NCBI RefSeq assembly: GCF_001424425.1
Contig: NZ_LMPT01000019.1
Location: forward strand, 919,372-983,371
Source: Acidovorax sp. Leaf191
Lineage (GTDB): Bacteria; Pseudomonadota; Gammaproteobacteria; Burkholderiales; Burkholderiaceae_C
Direction of reading: 5' to 3'
Length of the DNA stretch: 64,000 nucleotides
Made by a program: the position numbers and the translations under genes. The notes under the pieces are model-generated. The model was not told the origin of the DNA. It saw only the letters and a list, made by a program, of their open reading frames with translations, and did not search any database. Below, piece by piece: positions 1-7,665 of this stretch. Each line of letters begins with the position of its first letter. Positions within the stretch are counted from its first letter, which is position 1.

Positions 1-2
1 AC

Positions 3-362
3 ATGCCTCGCGTCAAACGTGGTGTAACGGCCCGTGCCCGTCACAAGAAAGTTCTCGCCCTTGCCAAGGGTTTCCGTGGTCGCCGCGGTAATGTCTACCG
101 TATCGCCAAACAGGCGGTAATGAAGGCTGGGCAATATGCCTACCGTGACCGCCGCAACAAGAAGCGCGTGTTCCGCCAGCTGTGGATCGCCCGTATCAAC
201 GCCGCTTCGCGCGAACTGGGCCTGACTTACAGCCAGTTCACCAACGGCCTGAAGAAGGCATCCATCGAGATCGACCGCAAGATGCTGGCCGACCTCGCAG
301 TGCACGACAAGGCTGCCTTTGGCAGCATCGTAAGCCAAGTCAAGGCCAAGCTGGCTGCTTGA
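3..362 (+). CDS. rplT: 50S ribosomal protein L20
   Basis: The 119-aa product has the whole L20 sequence, from the N-terminal MPRVKRG through the basic helix (KGFRGRRGN) to the globular end ([14 protein letters not shown]). L20 binds 23S rRNA and is needed early in 50S assembly. Its length is normal for the family. It is the first gene here of the usual Burkholderiales order rplT-pheS-pheT-ihfA; infC and rpmI would be expected just upstream, outside the window. The ATG at position 3 matches the conserved N-terminus, but its ribosome-binding site lies outside. Confidence 0.98.
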   Translation: MPRVKRGVTARARHKKVLALAKGFRGRRGNVYRIAKQAVMKAGQYAYRDRRNKKRVFRQLWIARINAASRELGLTYSQFTNGLKKASIEIDRKMLADLAVHDKAAFGSIVSQVKAKLAA

Positions 363-408
363 GTTCACGATGGGCGGCTATCTTTTTGATAGCTGCCTGC
401 GCAATAAC

Positions 409-446
409 AACAAGGGCTAGGGCTTGAAAGAGCGCTAGCCCTTGTT
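409..446 (+). terminator. Intercistronic hairpin between rplT and pheS
   Basis: A 12-bp perfect inverted repeat (409-420 with 435-446, core CAAGGGCTAG/CTAGCCCTTG) closes a 14-nt loop and is followed by a short T-rich stretch (TTCATTTT). It could be a partial terminator or an attenuator that separates ribosomal-protein expression from pheST. No Phe-rich leader peptide is visible beside it, so classical pheST attenuation is not supported. Confidence 0.55.
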
Positions 447-463
447 CATTTTCAAGAGTCGAT

Positions 464-1516
464 ATGAACGAGTTGGATTCCCTGGTCGAAAGCGCGACGC
501 AACTGTTTGCCCAAAGCGCCACCCCTGCTGATCTGGAAAACGCCAAGGCGCAGTTTCTGGGCAAGTCGGGTCGCGTGACCGAGCTCATGAAGGGCATGGC
601 GCAGCTGTCCGTCGAGGAAAAGAAATCCCGCGGCGCCGCCATCAACGTTGCCAAGCAGGCCATCGAAGCCGCTCTCACGGCGCGGCGCCAGGCGCTGGCC
701 GATGCCGAGCTGCAGGTGCAGCTCAAGGCCGAAGCGCTGGACGTGAGCCTGCCGGGCCGCCAGCGCGGACAGGGCGGGCTGCACCCGGTGTCGCTCACGC
801 TCGAGCGCATCGAGGGCATCTTCGGCTCCATGGGGTTCGACGTGGCCCAGGGCCCCGAGATCGAGACCGACTGGTTCAACTTCACCGCACTGAACACGCC
901 GGAAGACCACCCTGCGCGCTCCATGCACGACACCTTCTACGTGGAGGGCGGCACTGACACCGCCCCCAACCTGCTGCGCACCCACACCAGCCCCATGCAG
1001 ATCCGCCACGCGGTGCAGCATGTGAAAAAGCACCGTGCACTGCTGGATGCCGGCCAGGCCATGCCCGAGATCCGCGTGATCGCGCCCGGCCGCACCTACC
1101 GCGTGGACAGCGACGCCACGCACTCGCCCATGTTCCACCAGTGCGAAGGCCTGTGGATCGGCGAGAACGTGAGCTTCAAGGACCTGAAGGTCATCTTCAC
1201 GGCGTTCTGCCGCACCTTCTTCGAAAGCGACGATCTGGTGTTGCGCTTTCGCCCGAGCTTCTTTCCCTTCACCGAACCCAGCGCCGAGATCGACATCCAG
1301 TTCCAGACCGGCCCGCTGGCCGGCCGCTGGCTGGAAGTGGCGGGCTCCGGCCAGGTGCACCCGAACGTGGTGCGCAACATGGGCCTCGATCCGGAAAAGT
1401 ACATCGGCTTTGCCTTCGGAATGGGCCCCGACCGCCTGACCATGCTGCGCTACGGCGTGAACGACCTGCGCTTGTTCTTTGACGGCGACATCCGCTTCCT
1501 GTCGCAGTTCCAGTAA
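464..1516 (+). CDS. pheS: Phenylalanyl-tRNA synthetase alpha subunit
   Basis: The 350-aa product carries the N-terminal coiled-coil region (to about residue 90) and the class II catalytic core: motif 1 near [11 protein letters not shown], motif 2 near THTSPMQIR and [10 protein letters not shown], and motif 3 in [13 protein letters not shown] near the C-terminus. As alpha2beta2 with PheT it charges tRNA-Phe with ATP and phenylalanine. The ATG at 464 gives the conserved N-terminus and normal length. It lies about 100 bp after rplT, beyond a hairpin, and 78 bp before pheT. Confidence 0.98.
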   Translation: MNELDSLVESATQLFAQSATPADLENAKAQFLGKSGRVTELMKGMAQLSVEEKKSRGAAINVAKQAIEAALTARRQALADAELQVQLKAEALDVSLPGRQRGQGGLHPVSLTLERIEGIFGSMGFDVAQGPEIETDWFNFTALNTPEDHPARSMHDTFYVEGGTDTAPNLLRTHTSPMQIRHAVQHVKKHRALLDAGQAMPEIRVIAPGRTYRVDSDATHSPMFHQCEGLWIGENVSFKDLKVIFTAFCRTFFESDDLVLRFRPSFFPFTEPSAEIDIQFQTGPLAGRWLEVAGSGQVHPNVVRNMGLDPEKYIGFAFGMGPDRLTMLRYGVNDLRLFFDGDIRFLSQFQ

Positions 1517-1594
1517 AGCCCGCCGATTGAGTGACGCACGCGCGCATGAACGCCCGGCGGCAGCGCGCCGATCCTTTAGAACAAGAGTCCGACT

Positions 1595-4042
1595 ATGCAA
1601 TTTCCTGAATCCTGGTTGCGCGAATTCTGCAACCCACCCCTTTCGACGGCCGAGCTGGCCGAGACGCTGACCATGGCCGGCCTGGAGGTGGAAGAGCTGC
1701 GCCCCGTGGCGCCTCCCTTCACCAAGATCGTGGTGGGCGAGATCAAAGAAGCCGTGCAGCACCCTGATGCCGACCGCCTGCGCGTCTGCCAGGTGGATGT
1801 GGGGCAGGGCGTCTTGCTGAACATCGTGTGCGGTGCGCCCAACGCCCGCGTGGGCATCAAGGTGCCTTGCGCGCTGGTGGGCGCCGAACTGCCGCCTGGC
1901 GACGACGGCAAGCCGTTCCTTATCAAGGTCGGCAAGCTGCGCGGCGTGGAGAGCCAGGGCATGCTGTGCTCGGCCCGCGAACTCAAGCTGTCCGAGGACC
2001 ATGGCGGTCTGCTCGAGCTCGATGCCGCAGCGCCCGTGGGCCAGGACATCCGCACCCATCTGAACCTGGACGACACGCTGTTCACGCTCAAGCTCACGCC
2101 CAACCTGGCGCACTGCCTCAGCGTGTACGGCATTGCGCGCGAAGTGTCGGCCCTTACTGGCGTGCCGCTGCAGCAGCCTTCGTTCCCTGCCGTGGCTGCA
2201 AAGCTGTCCGACAAGCTCGCCGTCAAGGTGAGCGCGCCCGACCTGTGCGGCCGCTTCTCCGGCCGCATCGTGCGCAATGTGAACACGCGCGCCGCCACGC
2301 CCCAGTGGATGCTGGACCGCCTGGCGCGCTGCGGCCAGCGCGGCGTGTCGCCGCTGGTGGACATCTCCAACTACGTGATGTTCGAACTGGGCCGGCCGTC
2401 GCACATTTTCGACCTGGACAAGATCCACGGCGGCCTGGACGTGCGCTGGGGCAGGCCGGGCGAGCAGCTCAAGCTGCTCAACGGCAACACCATCACCGTG
2501 GACGACAAGGTCGGCGTGATCGCTGACGAGCAGCAGGTCGAGTCGCTCGCCGGCATCATGGGCGGCGACGCCACCGCCGTGTCCGACGACACGAAGCACA
2601 TCTACATCGAGGCCGCCTTCTGGTGGCCCAAGGCCGTGGCCGGGCGCTCGCGCCGCTTCAACTTCTCCACCGATGCCGGCCACCGGTTCGAGCGCGGCGT
2701 GGACCCGAGCCTCACGGTCGAGCACATCGAGCGCATCACCCAGCTGGTCATCGACATCTGCGGCACCCCGGACACCGCCTGCGGCCCCATGGACGACCAG
2801 TCCGTGAACCTGCCGGTGCCCCAGCCCGTCACGCTGCGCGTGGCGCGCGCTTCCAAGGTCATCGGCATGCCCCTGACCCAGGCGCAGTGCGCCGACGTGC
2901 TGGCCCGCCTGGGCCTGCCGGTGGTGCAGGGCGAAGGCACGCTCACCGTCACGCCGCCCGCGTACCGCTTCGACATCACCATCGAAGAAGACCTGATCGA
3001 AGAAGTGGCGCGCATGGTGGGCTACAACAACCTGCCCACCACGCCGCCCCTGGCGCCCATCACGCCCAAGCTGCCGGCCGAGGCCACGCGCAGCCCGTTT
3101 GCCGTGCGCCGCTCGCTGGCCGGGCTGGGTTACCAGGAGACCATCAACTTCAGCTTTGTCGAAGAGCGCTGGGAGCATGAGCTGGCCGCGAACGCGCAGC
3201 CCATCAAGCTGCTCAACCCCATCGCCAGCCAGATGAGCGTGATGCGCTCGACGCTGCTGGGTTCGCTGCTGCAGGTGCTGAAGTTCAACCTGGACCGCAA
3301 GGCCCAGCGCGTGCGCGTGTTCGAACTGGGACGCGTGTTCCTGCGCGACGCCTCCGTGCGCAACACCGACACCACCGTCGAAGGCTTCAACCAGCCCATG
3401 CGCGTGTCCGGCCTGGCCTACGGCCCGAACGACGCGCTGCAGTGGGGCCGCAAGGAACAGGCCATCGACTTCTTCGACGTGAAGGGCGACGTGGAGGCCT
3501 TGCTGGCCCCGCTGCAGGCCAGCTTCGAGCCCGCCACGCACCCTGCCATGCACCCCGGCCGCTGCGCACGCGTGCTGGTTGACGGCCGCGCCATCGGCTT
3601 CGTGGGCGAGCTGCACCCGCAGTGGCGCCAGTCCTGGGACCTGCCGCTGGCTCCGGTGATGTTCGAGCTCGAACTCGACGCCGTGCTGCAGCGCGTGGTG
3701 CCCCAGTTCAAGGCCGTGGCCAAGCACCAGGCGGTCGAGCGTGACAAGGCCGTGGTGGTCGCCGAACGGGTGACGCACGACGAAATCATTTCGGCGGTTC
3801 AGCAGGCTCTGCCAGGTGGCATGTTGCGCTCGGCGGTGCTGTATGACGTGTACCGTCCCAAGCCGCTGCGCGAAGGGGAGGAATCACCCGCTGGTGGCCT
3901 TGCTCAGGGCGAGAAGAGCGTTACCGTGCGCCTGACGTTGGCTCGTGACGAAGCCACACTGACCGAGGCGGAGATCGAGGCTGCGGTTCAAGCCGTCGCT
4001 GACAGTCTGGTGCAGCGCACAGGTGCGCGCCTGCGTGTTTGA
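1595..4042 (+). CDS. pheT: Phenylalanyl-tRNA synthetase beta subunit
   Basis: The 815-aa product starts [11 protein letters not shown], typical for bacterial PheT. It contains the EMAP-like tRNA-binding OB domain (about 40-150), B3/B4 editing region (about 210-400), B5, the catalytic-like domain, and the C-terminal ferredoxin-fold anticodon-binding domain (about 720-815). It pairs with PheS and edits mischarged Tyr-tRNA-Phe. It is followed 34 bp later by ihfA, as in other proteobacteria. No frameshift or missing domain is seen. Confidence 0.98.
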   Translation: MQFPESWLREFCNPPLSTAELAETLTMAGLEVEELRPVAPPFTKIVVGEIKEAVQHPDADRLRVCQVDVGQGVLLNIVCGAPNARVGIKVPCALVGAELPPGDDGKPFLIKVGKLRGVESQGMLCSARELKLSEDHGGLLELDAAAPVGQDIRTHLNLDDTLFTLKLTPNLAHCLSVYGIAREVSALTGVPLQQPSFPAVAAKLSDKLAVKVSAPDLCGRFSGRIVRNVNTRAATPQWMLDRLARCGQRGVSPLVDISNYVMFELGRPSHIFDLDKIHGGLDVRWGRPGEQLKLLNGNTITVDDKVGVIADEQQVESLAGIMGGDATAVSDDTKHIYIEAAFWWPKAVAGRSRRFNFSTDAGHRFERGVDPSLTVEHIERITQLVIDICGTPDTACGPMDDQSVNLPVPQPVTLRVARASKVIGMPLTQAQCADVLARLGLPVVQGEGTLTVTPPAYRFDITIEEDLIEEVARMVGYNNLPTTPPLAPITPKLPAEATRSPFAVRRSLAGLGYQETINFSFVEERWEHELAANAQPIKLLNPIASQMSVMRSTLLGSLLQVLKFNLDRKAQRVRVFELGRVFLRDASVRNTDTTVEGFNQPMRVSGLAYGPNDALQWGRKEQAIDFFDVKGDVEALLAPLQASFEPATHPAMHPGRCARVLVDGRAIGFVGELHPQWRQSWDLPLAPVMFELELDAVLQRVVPQFKAVAKHQAVERDKAVVVAERVTHDEIISAVQQALPGGMLRSAVLYDVYRPKPLREGEESPAGGLAQGEKSVTVRLTLARDEATLTEAEIEAAVQAVADSLVQRTGARLRV

Positions 4043-4076
4043 TGACAACGAAATTGCCCAAGAGGGGAGTGATGCC

Positions 4077-4406
4077 ATGATCGAATTTGCCGTCGAAAGC
4101 CTGGAGACACCGGCACTGACCAAGGCGCAGCTGGCCGATCTGCTGTTCGATCAGATCGGCCTGAACAAGCGCGAGTCCAAGGACATGATCGATGCGTTCT
4201 TCGATCTGATCGCGCAAAGCCTGGTCGAGGGCAAGGACGTCAAGCTCTCGGGCTTTGGCAACTTTCAGATCCGCACCAAGGCACCGCGCCCCGGCCGCAA
4301 CCCGCGCACCGGGGAGGCGATCCCGATCAAGGCGCGCCGCGTGGTGACGTTTCACGCCAGCAGCAAGCTCAAGGAGCAAATTCAGACCGCGGCCGTGGCG
4401 TCCTGA
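4077..4406 (+). CDS. ihfA: Integration host factor alpha subunit
   Basis: The 109-aa product is a HU/IHF-family DNA-bending protein: [32 protein letters not shown], then the beta-arm region with the family signature GFGNFQ...[10 protein letters not shown]. With IhfB it bends DNA at specific sites and would be the host factor for the neighbouring phage integrase. I chose the ATG at 4077 because AGGGGAG precedes it at good spacing and it gives the expected N-terminus; an in-frame start at 4023 overlapping pheT is less likely. Confidence 0.95.
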   Translation: MIEFAVESLETPALTKAQLADLLFDQIGLNKRESKDMIDAFFDLIAQSLVEGKDVKLSGFGNFQIRTKAPRPGRNPRTGEAIPIKARRVVTFHASSKLKEQIQTAAVAS

Positions 4407-4508
4407 GTGAATTTGTGCCGTCTTTGTGACCGGAATGTGGCTGGTCACTGGCGGTCTTTGCGTCTGTGCAGTACGCTACGCGGCTCCCTGGTCTGAAACG
4501 CTTTCTCG

Positions 4509-4943
4509 ATGGGCACACCTCTTCCTTCCATACCCGCCAAACGCTACTTCACCATCGGTGAGGTGGCGGAGCTGTGCGGCGTAAAACCCCACGTGCTGCG
4601 GTACTGGGAGCAGGAGTTCACGCAGTTGCGGCCCATGAAGCGGCGCGGCAACCGCCGCTACTACCAGCACCACGAAGTGCTCATGATCCGCCGCATCCGG
4701 GACCTGCTGTACGACCAGGGCTTCACCATCAGTGGCGCCCGCAATCGTCTGCAAGAACTCGCGCATCCGGCCCGCGATGAGGCCGGTGCAGAAGGCGATG
4801 CCGCGGACGGCGGCACCGAGCTGCCCAGCATGCTGATCGATAGCGCGCAGAGCTTGTCCATCGATGCGGTGGGCTATTCGCTGGACTCGAACGCGGTGCG
4901 CAAAGAATTATTTGAGATTCGTGCGCTACTTTCTCTGACCTAG
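4509..4943 (+). CDS. MerR-family transcriptional regulator
   Basis: The 144-aa product has an N-terminal MerR winged-helix domain (FTIGEVAELCGVKPHVLRYW, then RRGNRRYYQHHEVLMIRRIRDLLYDQGFTISGARNRL, about residues 14-85) and a short acidic C-terminal tail. There is no metal-binding Cys pattern, so its effector is unknown. A MerR gene after ihfA is a conserved arrangement in betaproteobacteria. It is the last host protein gene before the tRNA target of the prophage. Confidence 0.9.
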   Translation: MGTPLPSIPAKRYFTIGEVAELCGVKPHVLRYWEQEFTQLRPMKRRGNRRYYQHHEVLMIRRIRDLLYDQGFTISGARNRLQELAHPARDEAGAEGDAADGGTELPSMLIDSAQSLSIDAVGYSLDSNAVRKELFEIRALLSLT

Positions 4944-4962
4944 AGTTTTTTCTGCATATAAT
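4935..4962 (+). promoter_or_regulatory. Promoter of tRNA-Pro
   Basis: A perfect -10 hexamer TATAAT lies at 4957-4962, 11 bp before the tRNA 5' end. The -35 is weak (CTGACC at 4935-4940, 16-bp spacer), and it overlaps the end of the merR coding sequence. Confidence 0.6.
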
Positions 4963-4973
4963 CTAAGTCTTGT

Positions 4974-5050
4974 CGGCGTGTAGCGCAGCCTGGTAGCGCA
5001 CTTGCATGGGGTGCAAGGGGTCGCGAGTTCGAATCCCGCCACGCCGACCA
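4974..5050 (+). tRNA. tRNA-Pro (anticodon GGG)
   Basis: A 77-nt cloverleaf with acceptor stem CGGCGTG/CACGCCG, D-arm, anticodon stem CTTGC/GCAAG around loop ATGGGGT (anticodon GGG, reading CCC/CCU), T-arm with GTTCGAATC, discriminator A and an encoded CCA. Its 3' end is the prophage attachment site: integration left this copy complete, and only the last 20 nt recur at the other prophage end. Confidence 0.97.
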
Positions 5051-5052
5051 TT
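5031..5052 (+). repeat. attL core (22 bp)
   Basis: This runs from GAATCCCGCC through the tRNA CCA plus TT. It is identical to 47803-47824, and sequence diverges immediately on either side. The strand-exchange region lies within this stretch. Confidence 0.93.
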
Positions 5053-5057
5053 TATTC

Positions 5058-5103
5058 ATCCGCCAGTGTTCGTAGAGATACGGACCTGGCGGATTTCCTT
5101 TTT
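5058..5103 (+). terminator. Phage-borne terminator behind tRNA-Pro
   Basis: Nine-bp arms ATCCGCCAG (5058-5066) and CTGGCGGAT (5086-5094) are followed by TTCCTTTTT. Being inside the prophage, it replaces the probable host terminator of the tRNA, which is now beyond attR at 47834. Confidence 0.75.
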
Positions 5104-5165
5104 GTGGCGCGGCTTTCCGTGTCCTGCATCGTCCGGTAGTGTCCGGGTGCAGCCGCCTATACTTT

Positions 5166-5212
5166 GGGGCAACTTTTGGGGCAGCAATTGCCCCACTTCC
5201 CGGAGTTGCCCC
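5166..5212. repeat. Putative integrase arm-type sites, left end
   Basis: GGGGCAAC (5166-5173) and GGGGCAGC (5178-5185) are spaced 12 bp apart, with inverted copies ATTGCCCC (5187-5194) and GTTGCCCC (5205-5212). The same direct pair with the same 12-bp spacing occurs at 47728-47747 inside the other end. Placement beside the core and the int start suggests arm-type binding sites and possible int autoregulation. Confidence 0.6.
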
Positions 5213-5214
5213 AC

Positions 5215-6414
5215 ATGCCCCTCACCGACACCGCCATCAAGGCGGCGAAACCTGCTGAAAAGCCGCGCAAGCTGTACGACGCGGACGGCCTTTACCTTGA
5301 AGTTGCCCCCTCGGGGGGCAAGTGGTGGCGGTTCAAGTACCGGATGGACGGAAAGGAAAAGCGCCTGAGCTTGGGCGTTTACCCTGATGTGTCGCTGCTG
5401 CAGGCCCGAAAGTCTCGTGACGATGCGCGGCGCCAGGTGCTTGACGGTTCGGACCCATCTGCAAAGCGCCAGGCCCAAAAACGGGCAAACGCTGTGGCCG
5501 CCGATAGCTCTTTCGAGACCGTTGCCAGGGCGTGGCACGCCAGTTGGGCGCGCACACGCTCGAAGAAACACGCTGACCAGGTGCTGCGCCGCATGGAGCT
5601 GGATGCGTTTCCACAGATTGGCGCACTGCCAATCTTCAACATCAAGGCCCCGCAAATCGTGGCCATGGCCAAGAAGGTGGAACAGCGTGGTGCTCACGAC
5701 CTGGCGCGGCGGGCCATCCAGATTTCGGGGCAGGTGTTCCGGTACGCCATTGGTCACGGCCTGGCAGAGCACAACCCGTGCGGCGATGTTCAGCCGGCTG
5801 ATGTGCTAGCGCCGGTGCGAGAGCAAAACTATGCGCGGGTGGAAGTTGCGAAGCTGCCGCAGCTGCTGCGCGATGTGGACGACTACCGGGGGCACGTGCG
5901 CACGCGCCTGGCCATTCACCTGATGGCGCTGACGTTCGTGCGCACCAACGAGCTGATAAAGGCTGAATGGTCGGAATTCAACTTGGCGGCGTCACAGTGG
6001 CGCATACCCGCCGGCCGCATGAAGATGAAATCCGAACACATCGTGCCGCTGTCCACCCAGGCGGTGGCAGTGCTGCAGGCCCTGCAACGGGTTGGAACAG
6101 GCAATGACTTGCTATTCCCAGGTGGGCACGATCATGAAAAGCCGATGAGCAACAACGCGATTTTGTTTGCGCTGTACCGCATGGGCTACAAGGGGGAAAT
6201 GACGGGCCACGGGTTCCGTGGCATCGCTTCGACGGTGCTGCATGAACTTGGCCAGGATCACGCCGTCATCGAACTGCAGCTGGCTCACCAAGAGCGGGAC
6301 CGTGTGAGCGCCGCGTACAACCACGCCACGTATCTGCCCCAGCGCACCGCGTTGATGCAGCTGTGGGCAGATCACCTTGACGCGCTGCGCGGTCGTGAGA
6401 TTTCACTTCCTTGA
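5215..6414 (+). CDS. int: Tyrosine-type site-specific integrase
   Basis: A 399-aa tyrosine recombinase of the P4/DUF4102 class: N-terminal arm-binding domain (LTDTAIKAAKPAEKPRKLYDADGLYLEVAPSG), core-binding domain (about 95-180), and catalytic domain with Arg in TFVRTNEL, HGFR, the H of the QLAHQE segment, and nucleophile Tyr in SAAYNHATY. It recombines attP with the tRNA-Pro 3' end. I chose the ATG at 5215 (CGGAG before it); an in-frame TTG at 5164 would run back through the GGGGCA repeats and is less likely. It lies 162 bp inside attL, pointing into the prophage. Confidence 0.95.
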   Translation: MPLTDTAIKAAKPAEKPRKLYDADGLYLEVAPSGGKWWRFKYRMDGKEKRLSLGVYPDVSLLQARKSRDDARRQVLDGSDPSAKRQAQKRANAVAADSSFETVARAWHASWARTRSKKHADQVLRRMELDAFPQIGALPIFNIKAPQIVAMAKKVEQRGAHDLARRAIQISGQVFRYAIGHGLAEHNPCGDVQPADVLAPVREQNYARVEVAKLPQLLRDVDDYRGHVRTRLAIHLMALTFVRTNELIKAEWSEFNLAASQWRIPAGRMKMKSEHIVPLSTQAVAVLQALQRVGTGNDLLFPGGHDHEKPMSNNAILFALYRMGYKGEMTGHGFRGIASTVLHELGQDHAVIELQLAHQERDRVSAAYNHATYLPQRTALMQLWADHLDALRGREISLP

Positions 6415-6454
6415 CGGGTGGAGTCGGCGGAATCAGGCCGGATGTGTCAAACAG

Positions 6455-7096
6455 CTAGCCCTTGTGCGCTTGCGCGGCAACCGATTTGGCATGTGCAACA
6501 GCCTTGCGAAATGAGGTCGCGAGTTCGGTCATTTTGTAGAAAATCATGCCGCTTTCCGCCCATGCTCCGCCACCGCTAGGTGCTACCAGTCCGGTTCCGA
6601 GCATTCGCATTTTCCACACCAGGCCCTCCCTGTCAGAGTAGTTATCTGGTACCTCCAGCAGCAATTCGATATCGTCGAAATACGCCTGATCGATTGCTGC
6701 GGCCAATCGCCTGAACGTTGCCAGGTCGATGACCTCATCTAAGTAGCCTACAAACACTTGAGCAAGAAGGGCTGGTTTGCGCATATCAGCAAGTTTTTCA
6801 AGGGTCAGGAACAAGGCCTCGCCCACTTCCTCGGCCACCCCCTCTTTCGTGTGCAGCGAGACTGCAAAGCTGGCTTTGCTCTGTGCCGATTGCAGTGAAG
6901 GTTCCATCACAAACTTGTAAATCTTTGCCGCGAACGCCTTGTTTCGGAGATCGTCATAGCCCTTGCATAGTTTGATGGCGGTCCCGAGGATCGGGATAGC
7001 TTTCACAGCCTCATTCTCTGTAGCTGCATCAAGCAGCACTTCCACGTTGTCCAGCGCGGCTTCGAGAAAATTTCTGTCCGAGGGTTTTTGCGGCAT
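6455..7096 (-). CDS. Unknown protein near integrase, candidate moron
   Basis: I do not recognise this 213-aa protein. It is largely helical and acidic, with a short hydrophobic segment AIPILGTAIKLCKGY (about residues 33-47) followed by a helix (NKAFAAKIYKFV) and a soluble C-terminal part. A good Shine-Dalgarno (AAGGA) precedes the ATG. It sits between int and the end of the early operon, a position often used for accessory genes in P2-like phages, and its less GC-rich codon use differs from the phage core genes. An exclusion or defence role is possible but nothing in the sequence proves it. Confidence 0.75.
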   Translation of the reverse strand: MPQKPSDRNFLEAALDNVEVLLDAATENEAVKAIPILGTAIKLCKGYDDLRNKAFAAKIYKFVMEPSLQSAQSKASFAVSLHTKEGVAEEVGEALFLTLEKLADMRKPALLAQVFVGYLDEVIDLATFRRLAAAIDQAYFDDIELLLEVPDNYSDREGLVWKMRMLGTGLVAPSGGGAWAESGMIFYKMTELATSFRKAVAHAKSVAAQAHKG

Positions 7097-7178
7097 GTCT
7101 ACTTCCTTTTTTCGCTGTTCGCGTTAAGTGTATTCAGCCTCGGCTCTAACCTTGCGCGGGCGCCTGAACCGAGCTGAG

Positions 7179-7436
7179 CTATGTCACGACCCTTCGTGCC
7201 AAGACCAAGCGAGACACCAGCGCCTTGATTTCGTCGGCGCCGCTGCCCCTGATGATGGCGTCATTGCACGCTTGCACCTCATTCGCTGGCCAAGCCGAGG
7301 CACGGGCGCCCAGCTTGATCGGCGGCGTGAACGTGCCATCCTTGATTCGTTCGTAAAGGGTGGTCCGACCCACACCGGTGGCATGCAGCACGCTGGGCAG
7401 GCGCAACAAGGGAACCACTTTTTCAACGGCTTGCAT
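7179..7436 (-). CDS. AlpA-like DNA-binding regulator or excisionase
   Basis: An 85-aa protein with an AlpA/MerR-like winged helix: LLRLPSVLHATGVGRTTLYERIKDGTFTPPIKLGARASAWPANEVQ. AlpA-family proteins act as small phage regulators or excisionases. It is the last gene of the leftward early operon, nearest int, which would suit a recombination directionality factor. Its start overlaps the preceding gene by 14 bp, implying translational coupling. Confidence 0.85.
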   Translation of the reverse strand: MQAVEKVVPLLRLPSVLHATGVGRTTLYERIKDGTFTPPIKLGARASAWPANEVQACNDAIIRGSGADEIKALVSRLVLARRVVT

Positions 7437-7665
7437 TTTTTTCCCCCTTCGATAAAGCGTGTGCGGTGTGGCGGGCGTAGGTAGCCACGGCCCGCCAGTA
7501 CGCAGCCATCGGCCCCTTCTTGCGGCGCCATGCGTTCTCGGCCTCGGTGTTCGCTTGTTCGCGCAGCTCGCGCATCACGCCTTCGATGCGCAACCGATCA
7601 GCGGGGGGCAACGCAAGCAGCGCACGCCCGGCAGGCAGTTTCAACAGCGGGTTTTCATACCCCAT
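7423..7665 (-). CDS. Small phage protein, unknown function
   Basis: An 80-aa protein beginning MGYENPLLKLPAGRALLALP, then a basic, Arg-rich helix (RRKKGPMAAYWRAVATYARHTAHAL). No known domain is recognised. It overlaps the 3' end of the C5 methyltransferase gene by 11 bp and the AlpA-like gene by 14 bp, so it belongs to the coupled early operon. The predicted helix and charge would allow nucleic-acid binding, but that is inference. Confidence 0.75.
   Translation of the reverse strand: MGYENPLLKLPAGRALLALPPADRLRIEGVMRELREQANTEAENAWRRKKGPMAAYWRAVATYARHTAHALSKGEKNASR

Noticed and set aside
452..3778. A very long open frame on the minus strand opposite pheS/pheT.
   Set aside because: It mirrors two conserved genes, has the His/Gln/Arg-rich composition of antisense frames in high-GC DNA and no domain.
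6455..7096. Naming the protein an anti-phage defence gene.
   Set aside because: Position is suggestive, but no known defence domain or catalytic motif is seen.
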